Part shown: positions 1 to 8,788 of the stretch, one piece after another
Position numbering within the stretch: position 1 is the first letter of the stretch
Layout: each line of letters starts with the position of its first letter
Assembly (NCBI RefSeq): GCF_041929845.1
Contig: NZ_JBHEEH010000002.1
Coordinates: 242,033-306,032 of the forward strand
DNA length: 64,000 bases
Direction of reading: 5' to 3'
Source of the DNA: Paenochrobactrum pullorum
GTDB lineage: Bacteria; Pseudomonadota; Alphaproteobacteria; Rhizobiales; Rhizobiaceae
The notes under the pieces: generated by a model
Seen by the model: only the letters and a program-made list of their open reading frames with translations
Database searches by the model: none
What the model was told of the DNA's origin: nothing
Made by a program: the position numbers and the translations under genes

Positions 1-423
1 CGTCTTTCCGAGCGTGTGATCGTCGCAATCGGTGTTCATCCTGGAAAAAAGCCGCTTTTTACGTTTGATGAGCGTCTGTCGCTCATTGAACAGGCCGTTT
101 TTGATGTTTTGGGTCAAGATGCCAAATCGCGTATTTCTGTCATTTCATTTGATGGTTTGGTGATCGATGCAGCCCGCATGTACAATGCACAATTGATGAT
201 GCGTGGCCTTCGTGACGGCACCGACCTTGACTATGAAATGCAGATGGCCGGTATGAACGGCATTATGGCACCGGATTTACAGACAGTATTTTTACCGGCC
301 GATCCGGCTGTTCGAACGATTACTGCCACATTGGTTCGTCAAATTGCAGCGATGAAGGGTGATATTTCACCCTTTGTACCCGCTTGTGTGGCAAGTGCTT
401 TAAAAGCCAAATTTCAATCCTGA
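1..423 (+). CDS. coaD: Phosphopantetheine adenylyltransferase, 5' end missing
   Basis: This is the C-terminal part of CoaD, which joins ATP and 4'-phosphopantetheine to form dephospho-CoA in coenzyme A synthesis. The frame is open from the first base, so the gene starts upstream of the window and the N-terminal nucleotide-binding segment is not seen. Visible features match the family: the VIVAIGVHPGKKPLF stretch, the DYEMQMAGMN segment and the TATLVRQIAAMKGDISPFVP C-terminal region. It is followed 20 bp later by a cyclophilin gene on the same strand, so co-transcription is likely. The identification is firm; only the start is unknown. Confidence 0.93.
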   Translation, partial: RLSERVIVAIGVHPGKKPLFTFDERLSLIEQAVFDVLGQDAKSRISVISFDGLVIDAARMYNAQLMMRGLRDGTDLDYEMQMAGMNGIMAPDLQTVFLPADPAVRTITATLVRQIAAMKGDISPFVPACVASALKAKFQS

Positions 424-443
424 CATCAGGGAGATCATATAAT

Positions 444-1034
444 ATGTCATTTCTGCATTCGGCTCTGGCCGCAACAACTCTCATGGCGATGGCTTTTACC
501 TCGTCAATCAGCGCTTATGCGGCAGATCCAGAAAATACCGTTGTTTTGACCCTGAAAGACGGCGATGTAGAGATTGCACTCAAGCCTGATGTTGCACCAA
601 AGCATGTTGAGCAGATTAAAAAGCTCGTGCGTGAAGGTGCTTATGACGGTGTTGCATTCCACCGCGTGATTCCAGGTTTTATGGCGCAGACCGGTGATGT
701 GAAATTCGGCAATCTTGACAAGAATTATAACGCCACCCGTGTTGGCACTGGTGGCTCGCAATATGCCGATATTCCGGCTGAATTTTCCGACAAGCCATTT
801 GTGCGCGGTACAGTTGGCATGGCTCGCAGCCAGAATCCGAACTCAGCCAATTCGCAGTTTTTTATCATGTTCGATGAAGGGTCTTTCCTCAATGGCCAAT
901 ATACGGTCATTGGTGAAGTTACCAGCGGCATGGAAGCTGTCGATAAGATAAAGAAGGGTAATGAAGCTGATAATGGTTCAGTCGAAAATCCGGACAAGAT
1001 CGTCAAAGCAATTGTTTTGAGTGATCGTAAATAA
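444..1034 (+). CDS. ppiA: Periplasmic peptidyl-prolyl cis-trans isomerase (cyclophilin)
   Basis: A 196-residue cyclophilin with an N-terminal signal peptide (about residues 1-26, ending SSISAYA) that should send it to the periplasm, where it would speed proline isomerisation in exported proteins. The cyclophilin core is clear: FHRVIPGFMAQTGD with the catalytic Arg, and NPNSANSQFFIMF. The start at 444 is chosen because a GGGAGA ribosome site lies about 10 bp upstream and the signal peptide begins there; an upstream in-frame ATG at 384 lies inside coaD. The next gene is a second cyclophilin without a signal peptide, giving a periplasmic/cytoplasmic pair. Confidence 0.9.
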   Translation: MSFLHSALAATTLMAMAFTSSISAYAADPENTVVLTLKDGDVEIALKPDVAPKHVEQIKKLVREGAYDGVAFHRVIPGFMAQTGDVKFGNLDKNYNATRVGTGGSQYADIPAEFSDKPFVRGTVGMARSQNPNSANSQFFIMFDEGSFLNGQYTVIGEVTSGMEAVDKIKKGNEADNGSVENPDKIVKAIVLSDRK

Positions 1035-1138
1035 GATTTATGCGGCCAGCTTGTTTGGCCGTATGAACGATTAAATTTTCGCCGCTGATGCAGATGCTGA
1101 ATGAAAGCGGTAAAGATAAAACAAACAGGAGAGGCCAG

Positions 1139-1648
1139 ATGGCTTACAAAGATCCAGAAAATATGCTCATTCTCGAAACCACCAAAGGTACAGTAGCAAT
1201 TGAGCTTTTCCCAGATTTGGCACCTGGCCATGTTGCACGTATCAAAGAGCTGGCACGTGAAGGTGCTTATGACGGCGTTGTTTTCCACCGCGTTATCAAT
1301 GATTTCATGGCGCAGACCGGCGACGTGAAATTCGGCAAGCAGGGTGGCGCAAGCTTCAACCCTTCACGTGCTGGTATGGGCGGTTCCGACAAGCCGGATT
1401 TGAAGGCCGAGTTTTCGAATGTAAACCACAAGCGTGGTACCGCTTCGATGGCACGCAGCCAGAACCCGAACTCCGCCAACTCCCAGTTCTTTATCTGTCT
1501 GGCGGATTCCCCGTGGCTCGACCGTCAGTACTCCGTATGGGGTCAGGTTGTTGAAGGTATGGATGTGGTTGACCAGATCAAAAAAGGTGAGCCTGTTGTT
1601 GATCCGGACAGCATTGTATCGGCTAAAATTGCTGCTGACGTTAAATAA
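1139..1648 (+). CDS. ppiB: Cytoplasmic peptidyl-prolyl cis-trans isomerase (cyclophilin)
   Basis: A 169-residue cyclophilin that lacks a signal peptide, so it probably acts in the cytoplasm. It carries the same active-site signatures as its neighbour (FHRVINDFMAQTGD; NPNSANSQFFICLA) plus a SPWLDRQYSVWGQV segment. The start at 1139 follows a strong AGGAGAGG ribosome site; an in-frame ATG at 1088 has no good site. The close similarity to the gene at 444 suggests an old tandem duplication, with one copy having gained or lost the export signal. A hairpin terminator follows at 1704. Confidence 0.92.
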   Translation: MAYKDPENMLILETTKGTVAIELFPDLAPGHVARIKELAREGAYDGVVFHRVINDFMAQTGDVKFGKQGGASFNPSRAGMGGSDKPDLKAEFSNVNHKRGTASMARSQNPNSANSQFFICLADSPWLDRQYSVWGQVVEGMDVVDQIKKGEPVVDPDSIVSAKIAADVK

Positions 1649-1703
1649 AGCTCACATTAGATAAGTGTGGCATTCAATTAGAATTGCATAAAAAATACTG
1701 GAT

Positions 1704-1746
1704 GGCTCCGACAGTTGCTTTATAAGCACTGTCGGAGCCGTTTCTT
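1704..1746 (+). terminator. Rho-independent terminator after ppiB
   Basis: A long stem (GGCTCCGACAGT paired with ACTGTCGGAGCC, extended inward by GCTT/AAGC with one bulged T) is followed by a T-rich tract GTTTCTTTTT. It separates the coaD-ppi genes from queA. Confidence 0.85.
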
Positions 1747-1774
1747 TTTGATGTTTCTTTTTGGATGAAAAATA

Positions 1775-2857
1775 ATGCGTGTTGATTTGTTTGATTTTGA
1801 ACTTCCGGAGCAAAATATTGCACTGCGCCCGATGGAACCGCGTGATCACGCGCGGTTGCTTTATGTGCAGCCGGATCAGGATCAGGCGAATATTTTACAA
1901 GATTTGCGCGTTGATGGTCTGGCTGATTTATTACAGCCGGGCGATGCTTTGGTTTTCAATGATACTAAAGTTATTCCGGCGCAGCTGGAAGGTATACGTG
2001 AGCGGGACGGCAATGTGGCACAAGTAAGTGCCACTCTGCATATGCGCGTGGGGCCTGATCGCTGGAAAGCATTTTTACGCCCCGCGAAACGGGTGAAACA
2101 AGGTGAACGTATTCGCTTCGGCCATAAGGGCGAAGCATGCAGCTACGGAACCTTGGAAGCAACAGTTGCAGAAAAGAGCGAAAGCGGCGAAGCGCTGCTG
2201 GTTTTTGATTATTCCGGTGTGTTTCTTGATGAAGCAATTGCGCTTGTCGGCCATATTCCGCTGCCGCCTTATATTGCTTCAAAGCGCCGTGAAGATGAGC
2301 GTGATCTGACCGATTATCAAACCGTATATGCACGCGAAAAAGGTGCAGTTGCGGCTCCTACGGCCGGATTGCACTTTACGCCGGAATTGTTGAACGCTTT
2401 GAAAGAACGCGGCATTGAGCAGCATTTTGTCACGCTGCATGTGGGCGCCGGCACATTTTTACCGGTTAAAACCGATGATACGGCTGACCATAAAATGCAT
2501 TTGGAAATCGGTTATGTGTCAGAAGAAACAGCTTCTGCGCTTAATGCGGTTCATGCACGTGGAGGACGGGTGATTTGTGTTGGCACCACATCTTTGCGCC
2601 TGATTGAAAGTGCGGCAACAAAAGACGGGCAAATCAAGCCTTGGTCGGGTGCGACTGATATTTTCATCACACCCGGTTATAAGTTTAAGGCGGTAGATTT
2701 ATTGATGACCAATTTCCATCTGCCGCGCTCGACCTTGTTTATGTTGGTTTCAGCTTTTGCTGGAATGGATATCATGCATCAAGCTTATAAACACGCGATT
2801 GAAAACAGCTATCGCTTCTATTCCTATGGCGATGCGAGCCTGTTGAAGCGCGCCTGA
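1775..2857 (+). CDS. queA: S-adenosylmethionine:tRNA ribosyltransferase-isomerase
   Basis: QueA moves the ribosyl part of SAM onto 7-aminomethyl-7-deazaguanine in tRNA to make epoxyqueuosine. The 360-residue length is normal. Family signatures are present: FDFELPEQNIALRP near the N-terminus, GDALVFNDTKVIPAQL, the TAGLHFTPELL region and the VGAGTFLPVKTDD stretch, followed by LMTNFHLPRSTLFMLVSAF. The start is the only sensible ATG, 28 bp after a terminator. The next gene, 57 bp downstream, is tgt, which acts one step earlier in the same pathway, so the two are likely one transcript. Confidence 0.95.
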   Translation: MRVDLFDFELPEQNIALRPMEPRDHARLLYVQPDQDQANILQDLRVDGLADLLQPGDALVFNDTKVIPAQLEGIRERDGNVAQVSATLHMRVGPDRWKAFLRPAKRVKQGERIRFGHKGEACSYGTLEATVAEKSESGEALLVFDYSGVFLDEAIALVGHIPLPPYIASKRREDERDLTDYQTVYAREKGAVAAPTAGLHFTPELLNALKERGIEQHFVTLHVGAGTFLPVKTDDTADHKMHLEIGYVSEETASALNAVHARGGRVICVGTTSLRLIESAATKDGQIKPWSGATDIFITPGYKFKAVDLLMTNFHLPRSTLFMLVSAFAGMDIMHQAYKHAIENSYRFYSYGDASLLKRA

Positions 2858-2914
2858 GCAGGGCTGAGGCTTTGGCACTTTCAAACCATTTGTAAATGCG
2901 GTATGGCGTGATTT

Positions 2915-4048
2915 ATGACAAGCGAAAATTTTACTTTTAAAGTTCTGGCTCGTGACGGAAATGCCCGTCAGGGCGAGGTTTCCATGCCGCGCGGCACCGT
3001 ACGTACCCCTGCATTTATGCCGGTGGGGACGGCAGGTACTGTGAAAGCCATGTATATGAATCAGGTGAAGGATTTGGGCGCGGATATTATCCTCGGCAAT
3101 ACCTATCATCTGATGCTGCGTCCCGGTGCAGAGCGCGTTGCCCGCCTTGGTGGTTTGCATGAATTTGGCGGTTGGAAAGGCCCGATTCTTACTGATTCCG
3201 GTGGTTTTCAGGTGATGTCGCTGGCCAAATTGCGAAAATTGAACGAGCAGGGCGTAACTTTCCGCTCGCATATTGACGGGCGCGCATATGAAATGTCGCC
3301 GGAGCGTTCTATTGAAATTCAGGGGCTGCTGGATAGTGATATTCAAATGCAGCTTGATGAATGTGTTGCGCTGCCTGCAAAGACCATTGAGATCGAACGT
3401 GCGATGGAGTTGTCATTGCGTTGGGCCGAGCGTTGCAAGGTTGCATTCGGCGATCAGCCGGGCAGGGCGATGTTTGGTATCGTGCAGGGTGGGGATGATT
3501 GCCGATTGCGCGAACGTTCAGCGCAGGCGCTGAAAGACATGGATCTTAAAGGCTATTCCGTTGGTGGTTTGGCTGTAGGCGAACCGCAGGAAGTGATGCT
3601 TGACATGCTGGAGATCGTCTGTCCGATTTTGCCGGGCGACAAGCCGCGTTATCTGATGGGGGTTGGTACTCCGGATGATATTTTGAAGTCGGTTGCCCGC
3701 GGTATTGATATGTTTGATTGTGTCATGCCGACCCGTGCCGGACGGCATGGCTTGGCCTTTACCCGTTTTGGTAAGATCAACTTACGCAATGCACGTCACG
3801 CCGATGATCACCGTCCGCTTGACCCTGAATCAGATTGTCCGGCAGCGCGTGATTATAGCCGTGCTTATCTGCATCATCTGGTCAAATCCGGCGAAACACT
3901 TGCCTCTATGTTGCTGACATGGAACAATCTTTCCTATTATCAGGATTTGATGAAAGGTATTCGTGCCTCTATTTCAGCAGGCAATTTTGCCGAATTCTCA
4001 GCTTTGACAGCAGAAAGCTGGACGCGCGGCGACATTCCAGCACTTTAA
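2915..4048 (+). CDS. tgt: tRNA-guanine transglycosylase
   Basis: Tgt swaps guanine at position 34 of tRNAs with GUN anticodons for the queuosine precursor preQ1. The protein is 377 residues, normal for bacterial Tgt. Seen motifs: TPAFMPVGTAGTVKAM, the ILGNTYHLMLRPG loop, the catalytic region LTDSGGFQVMSLAKLRK, and DMFDCVMPTRAGRHG with the second catalytic Asp. The usual zinc-binding Cys cluster near the C-terminus is reduced: only the C of DPESDCPAARDYSRAYLHHL is evident where CxCxxC is common, so zinc binding may be altered. It forms a queuosine pair with queA just upstream. Confidence 0.94.
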   Translation: MTSENFTFKVLARDGNARQGEVSMPRGTVRTPAFMPVGTAGTVKAMYMNQVKDLGADIILGNTYHLMLRPGAERVARLGGLHEFGGWKGPILTDSGGFQVMSLAKLRKLNEQGVTFRSHIDGRAYEMSPERSIEIQGLLDSDIQMQLDECVALPAKTIEIERAMELSLRWAERCKVAFGDQPGRAMFGIVQGGDDCRLRERSAQALKDMDLKGYSVGGLAVGEPQEVMLDMLEIVCPILPGDKPRYLMGVGTPDDILKSVARGIDMFDCVMPTRAGRHGLAFTRFGKINLRNARHADDHRPLDPESDCPAARDYSRAYLHHLVKSGETLASMLLTWNNLSYYQDLMKGIRASISAGNFAEFSALTAESWTRGDIPAL

Positions 4049-4063
4049 AAAGTATTAATTCGT

Positions 4064-4104
4064 AATAAGGGAGCTTCATTTTTAAATAATGGTGCTTCCT
4101 TATT
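4064..4104 (+). terminator. Probable terminator after tgt
   Basis: An imperfect hairpin (AAGGGAGC at 4067 pairing with GCTTCCTT at 4094, one wobble pair, with partial pairing further in) is followed by a T-rich stretch. It lies 15 bp after the tgt stop codon. Confidence 0.5.
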
Positions 4105-4453
4105 TGGTTTTTAATATATTTTTTAATTTAATTGTCACAGTTCTGTGAATTTAAGAATTATTCTAATATTAATACTTTTATTTTTTTGATCTATATTCAC
4201 TTCAACTATTTCTCTATTGTTGTTAAATAATATCTCTGACAAATCATGATTGATATCAGATAGCATCTTTTATTTTACACTTTTTTAATCTATTCTCCGC
4301 GCAACGCTTAGGCTGATAAAATTAGCCGGATCGCATAAATCATGCGCACATGTTTTAAATAAAAACCAACGTACTTGCTTAATACCCGCATATGACCTTT
4401 GAATGGTGCAGGAAAGTGAGTGCGCTAGAGCACACCGGGAGTGCTAAAAGTCA
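4105..4453. other. AT-rich intergenic region upstream of the first RND operon
   Basis: About 350 bp with no convincing open reading frame on either strand. It must hold the promoter of the efflux operon starting at 4454. A weak 14-bp dyad (GTGC-GCTAGA-GCAC, 4420-4433) lies about 20 bp before the start codon and could be an operator. No adjacent regulator gene is present, so control of this pump is unknown. Confidence 0.4.
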
Positions 4454-5575
4454 ATGATTAAACGCCTTTTATTGGCAATTGTATTTCTGGCAATCGTTGT
4501 TGGCGGTCTTGTTGGATTTAACCTTTTCCGTTCGAAAATGATCGCGGATTTCTTCGCAAATATGCCGCAAAAGACGATGACAGTTGCAACCATTACCGTG
4601 GAACCGACAGTCTGGACACCCGGATTGGAGGCAATCGGTTCTGTCAATGCATCCGAAGGTGTTGATCTGACATTTGAAGTTGCGGGCATTGTGAACACGA
4701 TCAAGTTCAAAGCCAATGAAAAGGTTAAGCAAGGGCAGGCCCTTGTGCAGCTCGATGACAGTATTCAGGTGGCTGATCTGGTTGCAGCTAAAGCCTCTGC
4801 CGTCTTAAGCGATCAGAATTTGAAGCGCGCGCAAACATTGCGCACCCAAGGTGTTGGTGCAGTTTCCAATGTGGACACAGCAGCAGCATCGGCTGAATCT
4901 GCTCGCGCACAGGTAGCCAAACTGGAAGCCGTTTTAAAGCAGAAGACACTTGTTGCGCCATTTTCAGGCACCATGGGGATCGCCAAGATTGATATCGGTC
5001 AGTATGTGACACCGGGTCTTGTTATTGCAACCTTGCAGAATATGGACACGATGCGTGTTGATTTTACGGTCACTGAACAATCATTCGATAAGTTGAAATT
5101 GGGCCAGACCATCAAAGTCAATCCGAACAATAATCAGGAATTTGAAGGTAAAATTATCGGTATTGATCCGAAAATTGATCCTTCTACACGGTTGGTTTCG
5201 GTGCGTGGTCATATTGAGCATGTCGATGGTCAGCTCAATCCTGGACAGTTTGTTCAGGTGACAGTCGAATTGCCGCAAGAAAACAACATTATTACAATAC
5301 CGCAAACTGCTGTCACTTCCAGCCTTTACGGTGATTATGTCTATATTGTCCGTCCTGTGAAAACGGAAGATGCATCTGCTGATGCGAAAGAAACCTTGGC
5401 GGTTGACCAAGTTTTCGTTCAGCTTGGCCGCAGGCTAAAAGGTATTGTAGAGGTCACAAGCGGTGTTAAAGATGGCGATATTGTCGTCTCTGCCGGTCAA
5501 AACAGGCTCGCTCCGAAGATGCATGTGGTTATCGACAATAGTGTCAATCCTGCCAATCCGGCAACAGCGCAATAG
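4454..5575 (+). CDS. RND efflux periplasmic adaptor (membrane fusion protein)
   Basis: A 373-residue HlyD/AcrA-type adaptor, the periplasmic link of a tripartite efflux pump. An N-terminal hydrophobic segment (residues 3-22) without a lipobox cysteine suggests an inner membrane anchor. The barrel-sandwich half-motifs are visible (VAGIVNTIKFKANEKVKQGQ and the later VAPFSGTMGIAKIDIGQYV), with a helical hairpin between them and beta-barrel segments after. It is 9 bp upstream of an RND permease, so the two form an operon. No outer-membrane channel gene is adjacent, so the pump probably borrows a TolC-type protein. Whether it is the Brucella BepF equivalent cannot be decided here. Confidence 0.88.
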   Translation: MIKRLLLAIVFLAIVVGGLVGFNLFRSKMIADFFANMPQKTMTVATITVEPTVWTPGLEAIGSVNASEGVDLTFEVAGIVNTIKFKANEKVKQGQALVQLDDSIQVADLVAAKASAVLSDQNLKRAQTLRTQGVGAVSNVDTAAASAESARAQVAKLEAVLKQKTLVAPFSGTMGIAKIDIGQYVTPGLVIATLQNMDTMRVDFTVTEQSFDKLKLGQTIKVNPNNNQEFEGKIIGIDPKIDPSTRLVSVRGHIEHVDGQLNPGQFVQVTVELPQENNIITIPQTAVTSSLYGDYVYIVRPVKTEDASADAKETLAVDQVFVQLGRRLKGIVEVTSGVKDGDIVVSAGQNRLAPKMHVVIDNSVNPANPATAQ

Positions 5576-5584
5576 GCGGGTCAG

Positions 5585-8500
5585 ATGAGTTTTTCTGATA
5601 TCTTTATTAGGCGACCGGTATTGGCGACGGTAACGTCGTTGCTGATCCTGTTGCTTGGCGCACAGGGAATTTTTCAGCTTTCCGTGCGAGAATATCCGAA
5701 AGTTGATGAAACGGTTATCACTGTCACCACAGCTTATGCGGGTGCAAGTGCGGATCTTATTCAAGGTTTTATCACTGCGCCGATTGCACAAGCTGTCGCG
5801 ACGACTGAAAATATTGACTATGTAACATCTTCCAGTAATCCGTCGATGAGCACGGTAACGGTTCAGATGAAGCTTGGTGCAAATCCCGATGCCGCGTTGA
5901 CTGAGGTGATCGCTAAAGTTAATCAGGTACGCGGTAATTTGCCGTCAGAATCTGATGATCCGGTGATTGTGAAGGGTACGGGGCAGAATTTTGCTACCAT
6001 GTATCTCGCAGCTCAAAATCCGAATATGTCGGGCGAACAGATTACCGAATATCTGGAACGTGTGATCCAGCCGCGGATGTCTACCATTTCCGGTGTGGCG
6101 GAAGCTCAGATTTTGGGTGGTAAAGTTTACTCGATGCGTGTCTGGCTCGATCCGATCCAGATGGCGGCGCGCGGTATTACTGCTTCTGAAGTTCTGGCGG
6201 CGATTAAAGCATCCAACTTCTTGTCGGCGCCGGGTAAAACCAAAAATGAATATGTGGCAAGCTCCATTACGATGCAGTCCACATTGCAGACGCCGGAAAC
6301 ATTCGGTGCGATGCCGGTTAAAAGCAATGGTGATGATATTGTGCGTTTGCGCGATATTGCTAAAGTTGAACTGGCGGCAAAAAGTAATGACACAATCGTT
6401 TCGTTCAACGGCAGTGAGGGGACATTTCTGGGTGTTTTCCCGACGCCTGCCGCCAATCCGATTGACATGGCGGCTGCCGTGAACAAAGAGCTGCCTTCCA
6501 TTCAGGCATCACTTCCTGAAGGAATGAGTATTGTTCTGGTTTATGATGCGACCGAGCAAATCAGTTCATCTATCCGTGAAGTGTTCACCACTATTGCGGA
6601 AGCGATGGCGATTGTTATTGTCGTGATCATCATCTTCCTTGGCTCGTTCCGCTCGGTTCTGATTCCGATCGTTACCATTCCGATCTCGATGATCGGTGTG
6701 TGTTTTTTCCTTTATATATTGGGTTTTTCCATCAATCTTTTGTCACTGCTGGCGATGGTGCTTTCCATCGGTCTGGTGGTGGATGATGCGATTGTGGTTC
6801 TGGAAAATATCCACCGTCACATTGAGGAAGGCCTCAAGCCGATGGATGCTGCCTTCAAGGGCATGAAGGAAATTACCAGCTCGATTATCGCAATGACCAT
6901 TACATTGGCGGCTGTGTTTGCGCCGCTTGGTTTTACCGGTGGATTGACCGGATCGCTGTTCCGTGAATTTGCTTTCACGCTGGCAGGTGCGGTGATTATT
7001 TCCGGTTTTGCTGCGCTGACTATCTCGCCGATGATGTGCGCGCGCATGTTGAAACATGGCGAACAAACCCGTTTCCAAAAGTTTATTGACCATTATTTTG
7101 GTCGATTGGAAGCCGGTTACGAGCGTCTTGTTTCAGGTTCTTTAAATTATCGTCCGGTAACCTTGCTGATCGTTGTTTCGCTGGTTGGTCTGACGGGCTT
7201 CTTGTTCGTCAACACATCCAGCGAACTGGCTCCTGAAGAAGATTCCGGCGCGTTATTCTCACTCTTCAATGCACCGCAATATGCAACTTCTGCTTATACG
7301 GATCTTTATGCCAAGCAGATTGATGAACTGACTGCTGATCTTCCGGAATTGCAGACACGCTTCAATATTGTCGGCATGGGGGGCGGAACCACGCAAGGTA
7401 TTGCGCTTTGGGTGCTTGATGACTGGAAGGACAGAACACGCAGCCAGAAGGAAATTCAAACAGATCTTACGAACCGCATTGAAAAGGTTACAGGTGTCGA
7501 GGCGTTTATTTTTGCTCCCCCTTCATTGCCAGGTACCGGGGGTGGTCTGCCGATTTCGATCGCTTTGCAGTCAACCGGTCCATCTGATCAGGTTTTTGAA
7601 GTCGCAGAAGAAATCAAAAATGCCGCACAAGCCAAAGGCGAGTTTATCATTGTTCAAAACTCGATGTCCTTTAATGCGCCGCAAACCACTGTCGCGATTG
7701 ATCGTGACCGTGCCGCAGCACTGGGTGTGCATGTCAGTGAAATTGGGGCGACACTTGGTGTTTTGACCGCGGGCGCTTCGTTTGTGAAGTTTGACCGTGA
7801 TTCCCATAGTTATGATGTCATTACGCAGGTTCCGGATGATTTCCGTGCTAACCCTGAAAATCTCGGCAACTACTATGTGCGCAGTGCGTCGGGTGAAATG
7901 GTGCCATTGTCGGCAGTCATTAAAGTGACGGAGAATGCCTCTCCTGCGGCCATTGAACAGTTTAACCAGCTGAACTCCGCAACAATTTCCGCATTGCCGA
8001 TGCCGGGCGTGACAACAGGGCAAGGATTGGCAACCTTGCTAGACGTTGCACGTGAGACGATGCCGGATGGTTTCTTTATCGATTATTCCGGTCAGTCACG
8101 ATTGGAAGTGGAGCAGGGCAATACCATTGCGATTGCTTTTGGTTTGGCGGTTGTCGTAATTTATCTGGTTCTGGCTGCACAGTTTGAGAGCTTCCGCGAT
8201 CCGCTGATCATTATGATGTCTGTACCACTGTCGATTTTTGGTGCGATGGTTCCGCTGAATTTGGGCCTTGGTACGCTCAATATCTATACGCAGGTTGGTC
8301 TCATCACCTTGATCGGGTTGATTACCAAACATGGTATTTTGATGGTGGAGTTTGCCAATCAGCAGCGTGAGCTTGGGCTTTCTCGCCGTGAAGCAATCAT
8401 CAAATCGGCTGAAACACGTTTACGTCCGATTCTGATGACAACGGCTGCTATGGCGCTTGGTGTTGTGCCACTGATTTTGGCATCAGGTGCGGGCGCTGCG

Positions 8501-8674
8501 GCACGTTATTCGATGGGGCTGGTGATTTTCACCGGTGTGACTGTCGGAACCGTCTTCACGCTTTTTGTGGTGCCTATGTTCTATACATATATTGCCAAAA
8601 AAGACGTAGCACCGGTCCAGGAAAACACAGCAACCGGACATCAAAATACTGATGCTTCGCCGTCACAGGCATAA
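5585..8674 (+). CDS. RND multidrug efflux permease (HAE1 family)
   Basis: A 1029-residue inner membrane proton/drug antiporter. It begins with the typical SFSDIFIRRPVLATV first helix, has large periplasmic loops after helices 1 and 7, and carries the proton-relay signature GLVVDDAIVVLENIHRHI in helix 4 with the two Asp residues. The second half repeats the topology (LITLIGLITKHGILMVEFAN). Length is normal for AcrB/MexF-like transporters. It lies directly after its adaptor gene and ahead of a strong terminator. Substrates cannot be read from the sequence. The name bepG is possible but not supported enough to assign. Confidence 0.92.
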   Translation: MSFSDIFIRRPVLATVTSLLILLLGAQGIFQLSVREYPKVDETVITVTTAYAGASADLIQGFITAPIAQAVATTENIDYVTSSSNPSMSTVTVQMKLGANPDAALTEVIAKVNQVRGNLPSESDDPVIVKGTGQNFATMYLAAQNPNMSGEQITEYLERVIQPRMSTISGVAEAQILGGKVYSMRVWLDPIQMAARGITASEVLAAIKASNFLSAPGKTKNEYVASSITMQSTLQTPETFGAMPVKSNGDDIVRLRDIAKVELAAKSNDTIVSFNGSEGTFLGVFPTPAANPIDMAAAVNKELPSIQASLPEGMSIVLVYDATEQISSSIREVFTTIAEAMAIVIVVIIIFLGSFRSVLIPIVTIPISMIGVCFFLYILGFSINLLSLLAMVLSIGLVVDDAIVVLENIHRHIEEGLKPMDAAFKGMKEITSSIIAMTITLAAVFAPLGFTGGLTGSLFREFAFTLAGAVIISGFAALTISPMMCARMLKHGEQTRFQKFIDHYFGRLEAGYERLVSGSLNYRPVTLLIVVSLVGLTGFLFVNTSSELAPEEDSGALFSLFNAPQYATSAYTDLYAKQIDELTADLPELQTRFNIVGMGGGTTQGIALWVLDDWKDRTRSQKEIQTDLTNRIEKVTGVEAFIFAPPSLPGTGGGLPISIALQSTGPSDQVFEVAEEIKNAAQAKGEFIIVQNSMSFNAPQTTVAIDRDRAAALGVHVSEIGATLGVLTAGASFVKFDRDSHSYDVITQVPDDFRANPENLGNYYVRSASGEMVPLSAVIKVTENASPAAIEQFNQLNSATISALPMPGVTTGQGLATLLDVARETMPDGFFIDYSGQSRLEVEQGNTIAIAFGLAVVVIYLVLAAQFESFRDPLIIMMSVPLSIFGAMVPLNLGLGTLNIYTQVGLITLIGLITKHGILMVEFANQQRELGLSRREAIIKSAETRLRPILMTTAAMALGVVPLILASGAGAAARYSMGLVIFTGVTVGTVFTLFVVPMFYTYIAKKDVAPVQENTATGHQNTDASPSQA

Positions 8675-8694
8675 GTGATCGGAACCTAAAATTT

Positions 8695-8728
8695 AAAAGG
8701 CGGGCTGGTAAAATAGCCCGCCTTTTTT
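8695..8728 (+). terminator. Rho-independent terminator after RND operon
   Basis: Perfect stem GGCGGGCT / AGCCCGCC with an 8-base loop, followed by six T residues and preceded by A residues, so it may work in both directions. Confidence 0.9.
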
Positions 8729-8788
8729 ATTGCACAAATAAGTCATATTTTGGTGAAGCGCACTTGTATTGTTTTGCATGCAATCCAT

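Noticed and set aside
4454..8674. Assignment of the first RND pair as a metal exporter (CusA/CzcA type)
   Set aside because: The permease has the drug-type helix-4 motif with paired Asp and lacks metal-binding Met clusters; it fits the multidrug class.
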